A stretch of DNA of 5,378 nt from the NCBI GenBank assembly GCA_947097535.1, contig CAMURM010000142.1, positions 1 through 5,378 on the forward strand. Direction: 5' to 3'. Source of the stretch: an uncultured Selenomonas sp. (GTDB lineage: Bacteria > Bacillota > Negativicutes > Selenomonadales > Selenomonadaceae). Under the pieces are notes generated by a model. It was not told the DNA's origin and did no database searches. It was given only the letters and a program-made list of their open reading frames with translations. Numbering within the stretch: position 1 is the first letter of the stretch; each line of letters starts with the position of its first letter. A program made the translations under genes and the position numbers. Shown one piece after another: positions 1 to 5,378 of the stretch.

Positions 1-215
1 GCGAGGAAGTCCTTGAGGGACGAAAGCGGCTCGTGGTTGATCTGCAGCAGGCTCTCGGCGACGGCGTCGATGTCATCGCGCACGCTGTCGTAGTAGTTTT
101 CGAGCTGTGCATGAACGGGGAAGAAATCGGGACCCTTGACGTACCAATGATAGTGCTGGAGCTTGTGATATTCGACGACGAGGTCGGAAAGAAGCTGGTT
201 TAACATTTTCTGCAT
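1..215 (-). CDS. dps: Dps family ferritin-like DNA-protection protein (5' part, truncated by window edge)
   Basis: The first 71 codons of a Dps/miniferritin, which oxidises and stores iron with peroxide and protects DNA in stress. The reading begins MQKMLNQLLSDLVVEYHKLQ and continues with HYHWYVKGPDFF, the hallmark N-terminal helix of the family. The inter-subunit ferroxidase ligands can be matched to the Listeria Dps pattern: His23, His35, Asp50 and Glu54, with Glu39 where Listeria has an Asp. The loop NHEP (60-63) replaces the more usual GG-containing turn; SLKDFL follows as expected. The start is the ATG at 215-213, preceded on the minus strand by AAAGGAGGAA (230-221), a very strong ribosome binding site. 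Family members run to about 145-160 residues, so about half of the protein lies outside the window. The gene is divergent from ftsE and has its own promoter. The family call is firm; the physiological role is inferred. Confidence 0.93.
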   Translation of the reverse strand, partial: MQKMLNQLLSDLVVEYHKLQHYHWYVKGPDFFPVHAQLENYYDSVRDDIDAVAESLLQINHEPLSSLKDFL

Positions 216-239
216 GGAAATTCCTCCTTTTACTGGCGA

Positions 240-257
240 GGGCGGTTGAAGCCGCCC
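240..257 (-). other. Stem-loop in the dps 5' leader
   Basis: On the minus strand GGGCGG and CCGCCC form a 6-bp all-G/C stem around a 6-base loop. It lies between the inferred transcription start and the ribosome binding site. No T-run follows, so it is not an intrinsic terminator for dps. It may stabilise the mRNA or be incidental. Confidence 0.4.
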
Positions 258-277
258 GGAAAAGCATCGTTTCCGTT

Positions 278-306
278 AGTATACCACAAATGGTACATGT
301 TCGCAA
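278..306 (-). promoter_or_regulatory. Sigma-70 type promoter of dps
   Basis: Reading the minus strand, TTGCGA (306-301) is followed after exactly 17 bases by TATACT (283-278). The -10 is also preceded by TGTGG, giving an extended -10 (TG-N-TATACT). The AT-rich run at 330-311, just upstream of the -35, resembles an UP element. Transcription should begin near 271, leaving a leader of about 55 nt before the dps start. Confidence 0.75.
282..295. promoter_or_regulatory. Candidate operator: inverted repeat inside the dps promoter spacer
   Basis: TACCA-CAAA-TGGTA is a perfect 5-bp inverted repeat with a 4-base centre. It lies between the -35 and -10 boxes and touches the -10, a typical place for a repressor site. 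dps genes are commonly controlled by PerR, Fur or stress regulators, but this repeat does not match the PerR or Fur consensus as I know them. A short repeat like this can occur by chance. Confidence 0.3.
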
Positions 307-326
307 TAGAGATTTATTATTTATTG

Positions 327-355
327 TTAAAGCCTTTGGATTTCTATGCGATAAT
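327..355 (+). promoter_or_regulatory. Possible second upstream promoter of ftsE
   Basis: TATGC-GATAAT (346-355) resembles another extended -10, with TTAAAG (327-332) at a 17-bp spacing as a weak -35. It lies upstream of the better promoter at 381-389 and could add to ftsEX transcription. AT-rich sequence often yields such matches, so support is weak. Confidence 0.25.
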
Positions 356-380
356 TAAGGAAGTGAAATTGGGAGAAATG

Positions 381-389
381 TGATATAAT
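381..389 (+). promoter_or_regulatory. Extended -10 promoter of the ftsEX operon
   Basis: TG-A-TATAAT is a perfect extended -10 element within ATGTGATATAATA. The hexamer at the 17-bp distance (361-366, AAGTGA) is a poor -35, so the promoter probably relies on the extended -10. Transcription would begin near 396, about 42 nt before the preferred ftsE start. The leader contains a small hairpin, ATGCC (398-402) pairing with GGCAT (410-414). Confidence 0.7.
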
Positions 390-437
390 AGGTAAGAATG
401 CCAGAAAGCGGCATCTGATATGGGGGAATTCACGGCA

Positions 438-1113
<676 letters not shown>

Positions 1114-1124
<11 letters not shown>

Positions 1125-2001
1125 GACGACGGAGTATTTCATCCGCGAGGTCTGCATCTCGATCAAGCGCAACAACTGGATGTCGTTCGCTTCCATCAGC
1201 ACGGTCGCCGTATCGCTCTTCGTGCTCGGCATGTTTCTCATCATCGTGCTCAACATGAACCGCATGGCCTCAATGCTTGAGTCGCAGGTGCAGATCAACG
1301 TCTACCTCGAAGATAAGCTCGAGGGCTCGGACATTGACGATCTCGAAGACGATCTGAAGAAGATGCAGGGCATCGAGAGCGTGCAGTATGTGAGCCGCGA
1401 GGACGCCATCGTGCGACTCAGGGAGAGGCTCGGCGATCAGCAGTATCTGCTCGATGCGCTCGACGATAAGAATCCGCTGCCGAACGCCTTCGAGGTCACG
1501 GTCAAGCAGCCGACGATGGTCGAGACGGCAGCGAAGGCGATCGAGAAGTTCGGCGGCGTCGAGTCGGTCAAGTATGGGCAGGACGTCGTCGAGCATCTCT
1601 TCGATATGACGCGGCTCGTGCGCATCTTCGGCTTCACGCTCATGCTGCTTTTGGCGGGCGCGACGCTCTTCATCATTTCGAACACGATACGGCTGACGGT
1701 CTTTGCGCGCCGCAAGGAAATCGCCATCATGAAGTACGTCGGCGCGACGGATTGGTTCATCCGCTGGCCGTTCCTCTTAGAGGGCGTTGTGCTCGGCTTC
1801 TTTGGCGGCGTCCTCGCATCGATCGCCCTTCGGAGCATCTACGGGCTGATCACGGCGAAGGTCTACAGCACGCTGGCGTTTCTGCCGCTCATACCGCAGT
1901 ACCCGTTCGTCAACTTCATCACCATCGTCATGGTCTTGAGCGGCATGGGAATCGGCGCCCTCGGCAGCACGATCTCGCTCAAGCGCTTCCTCAAGGTCTA
2001 G
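1114..2001 (+). CDS. ftsX: Cell division protein FtsX (permease-like)
   Basis: Membrane partner of FtsE; it does not transport but relays ATP hydrolysis to an extracytoplasmic hydrolase or activator. The 295 residues show a short cytoplasmic N-terminus with the conserved-looking IKRNNWMSF (17-25), TM1 (about 25-47), a large extracytoplasmic domain (about 50-168), then TM2 (171-192), TM3 (219-245) and TM4 (266-287). After TM2 comes the cytoplasmic RRKEIAIMKYVGAT (199-212), a hallmark of FtsX/MacB-type permeases; the C-terminus is KRFLKV. The extracytoplasmic domain begins with QINVYLED (60-67) and has PLPNAFEV (121-128), both typical of FtsX. The ATG at 1114 lies 8 nt after GAGAGGAGG (1097-1105), and the gene overlaps the ftsE 3' end by 11 bp, implying coupled translation and matched stoichiometry. 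Four TM segments and the length are normal for the family. Confidence 0.97.
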
Positions 2002-2012
2002 GGGGCTTTTTC

Positions 2013-3155
2013 ATGTTTGTTGATTCCAAAGGGAAAAATGCGCGAAAGAAGGCAGCGGCGCTTTTCGCTGCTCTCTATCTCGTGACGCTCTCGCCGCTCG
2101 CTCAGGCGGAAACGCTCGAAGAGCAGCGTGACGCGCATATCGAAAAGGCGGAGCAGGCGCAGAAGAAGCGGGATGAGATCGAGTCCAAAATCGAGGGGCT
2201 TTCCGAGGAAAAGCGCGTGATCGACGAGGCGGCGGACGAAGCGACGAAGGCTTACAAGGATGTACGCGAGGAACTCGATGCGACGGAGGAGCGCATCGAC
2301 GAGAACGAGGCGAAGCTCAAGGTCTTGAACCGCGACTTCGTGAAGAAGCGCGATCAGCTCGCCAAGCGCGTGCGCGACATCTATATCAACGGGCAGATCA
2401 GCTATCTCGACGTGCTCTTCGGGGCGAAGGATTTTCAGGACTTCTTCACGCGCATGGATCTTTTGAAGCGCGTCATTGAGCAGGACTACGATCTCGTGCA
2501 GATCGTGTTTGCGGAAAAGACCGCGATCGAGAATTCACAGAAGGCGCTCGAAGAGGACAGGAAGGCGAAGGAAAAGCTCGTCGCCTCCGCCGACGAGCGC
2601 AAAAAAGAGGCGGAGAAGAAGCAGGCGGCGAAGCAGGCAGTCATCGACAAGATGGAAACGGATCGCGCGACGCAGGAGCGCATCATCAACGAAAATCTCG
2701 CGGCGTCCAAAGAAGTCGAGCAGATGATCCGAAACAGCCGCTATCAGCCGGCAACGCCCGCGCTCTCGGGCGGCGGTGCGCTGAACTGGCCGCTCGGCGG
2801 GCCGATCACCTCGCCCTTCGGCTGGCGCATCCACCCGATCACGGGTGCGAGCCGCTTCCACTCGGGCATCGATATCGGCGGCGACTACGGCGATACGATC
2901 CATGCGGCGGGCGCGGGCATCGTTTCCTACGCGGGCTGGATCTCGGGCTACGGCTACGCCGTCATCATCGACCACGGCGGCGGCATATCGACGCTCTACG
3001 GGCACAATCAGGCGCTCCTCGTCAGCGAGGGGCAGAGCGTCTCGCAGGGACAGGCGATCGCCGAATGCGGCTCGACGGGCAACTCTACGGGGCCGCACTG
3101 CCACTTCGAGGTGCGCGTCGACGGTGAGCCTGTAGATCCCATGGGGTATCTTTGA
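2013..3155 (+). CDS. Secreted coiled-coil M23 (LytM-type) peptidoglycan endopeptidase, EnvC-like FtsX partner
   Basis: Probable FtsEX-controlled peptidoglycan hydrolase. The 380 residues comprise a signal peptide (basic start, hydrophobic 14-29, likely cleavage after AQA at 32), a long charged coiled coil (about 33-105), a helical hairpin region (107-160) with SYLDVLFGAKDFQDFFTRMD, a second coiled coil (about 165-240), a short Pro/Ala/Gly linker (245-257) and a C-terminal M23 domain (about 258-377). The metal and catalytic residues of active M23 enzymes are all visible: His283 and Asp287 (HSGID), His331 (LYGHN), and His362 with His364 in HCHFE. EnvC of E. coli has a degenerate site, so this protein may cut peptide cross-links directly instead of only activating amidases. 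ATG 2013 sits 7 nt after AGGGGG (2000-2005) and starts a clear signal peptide; the open frame extends back to 1752 inside ftsX but that extension is not coding. It lies 11 nt after ftsX. Family firm, substrate inferred. Confidence 0.93.
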   Translation: MFVDSKGKNARKKAAALFAALYLVTLSPLAQAETLEEQRDAHIEKAEQAQKKRDEIESKIEGLSEEKRVIDEAADEATKAYKDVREELDATEERIDENEAKLKVLNRDFVKKRDQLAKRVRDIYINGQISYLDVLFGAKDFQDFFTRMDLLKRVIEQDYDLVQIVFAEKTAIENSQKALEEDRKAKEKLVASADERKKEAEKKQAAKQAVIDKMETDRATQERIINENLAASKEVEQMIRNSRYQPATPALSGGGALNWPLGGPITSPFGWRIHPITGASRFHSGIDIGGDYGDTIHAAGAGIVSYAGWISGYGYAVIIDHGGGISTLYGHNQALLVSEGQSVSQGQAIAECGSTGNSTGPHCHFEVRVDGEPVDPMGYL

Positions 3156-3179
3156 TAGGCTCCTTTAATAGGCTCCTTT
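3151..3179 (+). repeat. 13-nt tandem duplication between the M23 gene and ctpA
   Basis: ATAGGCTCCTTT occurs at 3155-3166 and again at 3168-3179, a period of 13. If the flanking TTT is included, 16-base copies (3151-3166 and 3164-3179) overlap and differ at one base. The repeat begins at the M23 stop codon and ends just before the ctpA ribosome binding site. It contains CTCC, which could pair weakly with the GGAG of that site. It looks like a local slippage duplication. Confidence 0.85.
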
Positions 3180-3188
3180 GAGTGAGAT

Positions 3189-3201
3189 GGAGGATATTTT
3201 G
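3189..3201 (+). promoter_or_regulatory. Ribosome binding site that favours a TTG start for ctpA
   Basis: GGAGG (3189-3193) lies 5 nt before TTG (3199-3201). The other in-frame starts, TTG 3178 and ATG 3187, have only weak purine runs upstream, and the ATG at 3187 would place this strong site inside the gene. The spacing therefore supports TTG 3199. Confidence 0.6.
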
Positions 3202-4350
3202 AAAAAGAGAAGCATTTTCCTGCTCGTCATCGCTACGGCTGTCGTGACCTTTACCGCGACGGTGTCGGGCTTCTACGCCCTCATGGGCTTCAACGGGCAG
3301 AAGGTGAAGGACGTCCTGCGCTTCTTTGGTGCTCTGCGCTTCATCGAGACGCAGTATGTGCGCGACGTGGACTATACGAGGCTCATCGACGGCGCCATTT
3401 CGGGCATGGTCAAGACACTTGACGATCCCCATTCCATTTATCTCGATCAGAAGATGTACGAGCTCATGCGCTCGCATACGGAAGGCAGCTTCGGCGGCGT
3501 CGGCGTCGTCATGGGCTTCAAGGACAACAAGATCACGGTCATCTCCGTGATGGAGGGAACGCCGAGCGAAGCGGCAGGCATCAGGACGGGCGATGAGATC
3601 ATCGCCGTCGATGGCACGCCGACGAGCGAGATCGAGCCGGAGGAAGTCGCACTGCACATCCGCGGCGCGGTCGATACCGAGGTGACGCTGAAGATTCGCC
3701 GCGCGGGCGAAGAGGATAGGGACTACACCGTGCGGCGCGCGACGATTCAGGTGCGTACGGTCGCGGGGCAGATGCTGCCCGACACGGGCGGCATCGGCTA
3801 CATCCGCATCGCGTCGTTCTCCGAGCGCACGGCAGAGGAGTTCAGGGAGGCTTACCGCGCGCTTGAGAGCGAGGGCGTCAAAGGCATGATCATCGATCTG
3901 CGTGAAAATCCCGGCGGCCTCGTGACGAGCTGCGTGGAGGTCGCCAACATGCTCGTGCCGAAGGGACCTGTCGTCTCCGTCGTCCAGCGCGACGGCACGA
4001 AGGAGGAGTATGACTCGGAACTTGCGGAGGCGAAATATCCTCTCGTCGTGCTCATCGACGGCAACAGCGCCTCAGCGAGCGAGATCCTCGCGGGCGCTCT
4101 GCAGGACACGGGCGCGGCGACGCTCGTCGGCGAAAAGTCGTACGGCAAGGGCTCGGTGCAGGTCGTCCTGCCGCTCTACGACGACGACGCGCTGAAGCTC
4201 ACGATCGCCAAGTACTATACGCCGTCCGGCAGGAGTATCGATGGCACGGGCATCGAGCCCGATGTCGCCGTCACGCTGCAAGGAGACGACACCGCCGACG
4301 AGCAGCTGCTGAAGGCGATCGATGTCATGAAAGGGAAGCTCGCGGGCTGA
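3199..4350 (+). CDS. ctpA: Carboxy-terminal processing protease, S41 family, with PDZ domain (CtpA/CtpB type)
   Basis: Extracytoplasmic serine protease that degrades or trims proteins from their C-termini. From the preferred TTG start it has 383 residues: a KKR-led hydrophobic segment (about 6-31) that is a membrane anchor or signal, an N-terminal helical cap (about 35-90) with LDDPHSIYL (74-82), a PDZ domain (about 93-175) with the GGVGVVMG strand and AAGIRTGDEI (125-134), and the S41 core to the C-terminus. The catalytic Ser-Lys pair is visible: Ser292, the middle serine of SASASEI, and Lys317 in SYGKGSVQ, exactly 25 residues apart as in Prc and CtpB, followed by Gln321. Length fits CtpA/CtpB. 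It is the last gene of the ftsEX operon and precedes a strong terminator. Starting at ATG 3187 would add four residues. A role in turning over the upstream hydrolase is inference. Confidence 0.95.
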   Translation: MKKRSIFLLVIATAVVTFTATVSGFYALMGFNGQKVKDVLRFFGALRFIETQYVRDVDYTRLIDGAISGMVKTLDDPHSIYLDQKMYELMRSHTEGSFGGVGVVMGFKDNKITVISVMEGTPSEAAGIRTGDEIIAVDGTPTSEIEPEEVALHIRGAVDTEVTLKIRRAGEEDRDYTVRRATIQVRTVAGQMLPDTGGIGYIRIASFSERTAEEFREAYRALESEGVKGMIIDLRENPGGLVTSCVEVANMLVPKGPVVSVVQRDGTKEEYDSELAEAKYPLVVLIDGNSASASEILAGALQDTGAATLVGEKSYGKGSVQVVLPLYDDDALKLTIAKYYTPSGRSIDGTGIEPDVAVTLQGDDTADEQLLKAIDVMKGKLAG

Positions 4351-4368
4351 AGGATTTTGGTGTTTCCC

Positions 4369-4404
4369 AAATCGCTGCGGCAGAAATGTCGCAGCGATTT
4401 TTTT
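4369..4404 (+). terminator. Rho-independent terminator of the ftsEX-M23-ctpA operon
   Basis: AAATCGCTGCG (4369-4379) pairs perfectly with CGCAGCGATTT (4390-4400). The stem can be extended by G-U, C-G and A-U pairs up to a GAAA tetraloop (4383-4386), giving about 14 bp. A run of seven T (4398-4404) follows. It starts 19 nt after the ctpA stop. The opposite strand lacks a suitable T-run, so it acts for plus-strand transcripts only. Confidence 0.95.
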
Positions 4405-4452
4405 GCGCGGCGATGCCGTGCATTTTTTGCAGATAGGAATTTTCCGAGAAAA

Positions 4453-4466
4453 AATTTATATAAATT
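4453..4466. promoter_or_regulatory. 14-bp perfect AT palindrome upstream of the OPT gene promoter
   Basis: AATTTATATAAATT reads identically on both strands and lies just upstream of the expected -35 position of the OPT promoter. It could be a regulator site or simply an AT-rich upstream element; all-A/T palindromes arise easily by chance in such sequence. Confidence 0.3.
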
Positions 4467-4473
4467 CTGCTAT

Positions 4474-4498
4474 ATGTGATATAAATATGTGCTATAAT
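4474..4498 (+). promoter_or_regulatory. Promoter of the OPT transporter gene, with a duplicated extended -10
   Basis: TG-C-TATAAT (4490-4498) is a perfect extended -10, and TG-A-TATAAA (4477-4485) is a second, 13 bp upstream. They are part of a direct repeat ATGTGNTATAA (4474-4484 and 4487-4497). No convincing -35 is seen at 17-18 bp. From the downstream copy transcription would begin near 4505, about 50 nt before the chosen start codon. Confidence 0.7.
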
Positions 4499-4554
4499 GG
4501 ATACGCATGTATTCGCCTGTTTATGGGGCGCAAATCATTACGGGGAGCGATACG

Positions 4555-5378
4555 ATGAAAAATGAACACAACGAGTTTATGCAGCACGAGCTGCGACTGC
4601 CCGAGCTGACCCTGCGCGGCATGCTCCTGGGCGCCGTACTGACCGTGGTCTTTACGGCATCGAACGTCTATCTGGGGCTGAAGGTCGGACTGACCTTCTC
4701 GTCCGCCATTCCGGCTGCTGTCATCTCCATGGCGGTCTTGAAGATGGCGAAGGATTCCAACATCCTCGAAAACAACATGGTGCAGACACAGGCATCGGCT
4801 GCCGGTACCTTGTCGGCGATCATCTTCATCATTCCGGGCATGCTCATGATCGGCTACTGGCACGGCTTCGAGTTCACGCAGACGCTTTTGGTCGCGGCGT
4901 GCGGCGGCTGTTTGGGCGTCTTGTTCACGATTCCTCTGCGCCGCGCCATGGTCGTTCACAGCGATCTCGCCTATCCCGAGGGCGTCGCGGCGGCGGAAAT
5001 ATTGAAGGTCAATACGCATGGTGAGGGAGGCAAAAAAGAGAGCACGGGGCTCAAGGAGATTTTGTCGGGCAGCTTCGTCGCCGGCATCATCGCCCTTTGC
5101 ACGAGCGGCTTTCAGGTGCTTTCGAGCGCCCTTTCCGTCTGGATTCCCGTCGGGCGCGGCATGACGCAGTTCCCGATCGGCTACTCTTCGGCACTCGTCG
5201 GCGCGGGCTACCTCATCGGCATTGCGAGCGGCCTTGCCATGTTCGTCGGCATCCTCATCGCCTGGGCGGGCTTCGTACCCTTCTACACGATCACGGGTAC
5301 GCCGCCCGATGGCGTGACGATGCAGAAGTTCGCTGCCGCTGTCTATCAGGAGCGCGTGCGCCTCATCGGCGCGGGCGC
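4555..5378 (+). CDS. OPT family oligopeptide transporter (5' part, truncated by window edge)
   Basis: N-terminal 274 residues of an OPT-family membrane transporter of the bacterial oligopeptide type, expected to take up small peptides using an ion gradient. The protein opens with LPELTLRGMLLGAVLT (15-30), then NVYLGLKVGLTFSS (37-50) and ILENNMVQTQASAAGT (70-85), a run that is strongly characteristic of this family, and YPEGVAAAEIL (140-150). Several hydrophobic membrane segments are evident (about 22-42, 49-64, 82-100, 107-125, 170-190, 210-245). Family members usually have more than 600 residues, so over half is outside the window. ATG 4555 has GGGGAG (4542-4547) 7 nt upstream. The same frame is open back to an ATG at 4507, but that codon falls at the predicted transcription start and would be leaderless. 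The gene has its own promoter after the operon terminator. The transported substrate cannot be told from sequence; some OPT proteins carry metal chelates. Confidence 0.93.
   Translation, partial: MKNEHNEFMQHELRLPELTLRGMLLGAVLTVVFTASNVYLGLKVGLTFSSAIPAAVISMAVLKMAKDSNILENNMVQTQASAAGTLSAIIFIIPGMLMIGYWHGFEFTQTLLVAACGGCLGVLFTIPLRRAMVVHSDLAYPEGVAAAEILKVNTHGEGGKKESTGLKEILSGSFVAGIIALCTSGFQVLSSALSVWIPVGRGMTQFPIGYSSALVGAGYLIGIASGLAMFVGILIAWAGFVPFYTITGTPPDGVTMQKFAAAVYQERVRLIGAG

Noticed and set aside
1752..2012. Upstream extension of the M23 reading frame into ftsX
   Set aside because: It overlaps ftsX by 250 bases, gives a low-complexity Arg/His-rich stretch, and would bury the clear signal peptide that starts at 2013.
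2535..3104. A 189-codon minus-strand open frame opposite the M23 gene
   Set aside because: Arg/Ala-rich shadow of the GC-rich coding strand with no family resemblance and no separate promoter or ribosome binding site evidence.
3085..3657. A 190-codon minus-strand open frame opposite the M23/ctpA junction
   Set aside because: It runs antisense through two conserved genes and shows no recognisable motif; most likely a composition artefact.
4419..4431. TGCA-TTTTT-TGCA as a second terminator hairpin
   Set aside because: A four-base stem with an all-T loop is too weak, and the strong terminator just upstream already explains the end of the operon.
4492..5019. A 175-codon minus-strand open frame opposite the OPT gene
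   Set aside because: The plus strand encodes a clear OPT transporter here; the reverse frame is rich in Arg, His, Gln and Asp with no domain.

Overview
The window looks like a stretch of core chromosome from a GC-rich Firmicutes-type bacterium, most plausibly a Negativicute (Selenomonas-like). The reasons are a roughly 60% GC coding strand strongly biased to G/C third positions, AT-rich intergenic regions, strong GGAGG-type ribosome binding sites, extended -10 promoters, and the gene order ftsE-ftsX-M23 peptidase-S41 peptidase. The taxonomic guess rests on gene content and sequence style only; no database comparison was possible.

Layout. Bases 1-215 hold, on the minus strand, the first 71 codons of a Dps/ferritin-like iron-storage and DNA-protection protein, cut by the window edge. 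The AT-rich gap at 216-437 carries divergent promoters: one for dps, with a small inverted repeat inside its spacer, and one for the plus-strand operon. Bases 438-4350 form a four-gene plus-strand operon. It encodes FtsE (ABC ATPase), FtsX (four-TM partner overlapping ftsE by 11 bp), a secreted coiled-coil plus LytM/M23 peptidase, and a membrane-anchored CtpA-type S41 protease with a PDZ domain. The spacers are 11 nt (ftsX to M23) and 43 nt (M23 to the preferred ctpA start), and a strong intrinsic terminator at 4369-4404 closes the operon. A separate AT-rich promoter region then leads to an OPT-family oligopeptide transporter (4555 onward), cut by the right edge.

How the genes work together. 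FtsEX is known to pass ATP-driven conformational changes across the membrane to a periplasmic coiled-coil partner that controls septal peptidoglycan cleavage. The third gene encodes the expected partner, and unlike E. coli EnvC it keeps the full set of M23 zinc and catalytic residues, so it may cut peptidoglycan itself. The S41 protease at the end of the operon is a reasonable candidate for turning over this hydrolase, by analogy with proteobacterial Ctp/Prc systems; this is inference. Dps and the OPT transporter are transcribed from their own promoters and have no obvious functional tie to the division operon.

No clearly novel system is visible. The points most worth a second look are the catalytically intact M23 partner, its linkage to the S41 protease, a 13-nt tandem duplication between those two genes, a shared extended -10 motif at all three promoters, and candidate operators in the dps and OPT promoter regions.
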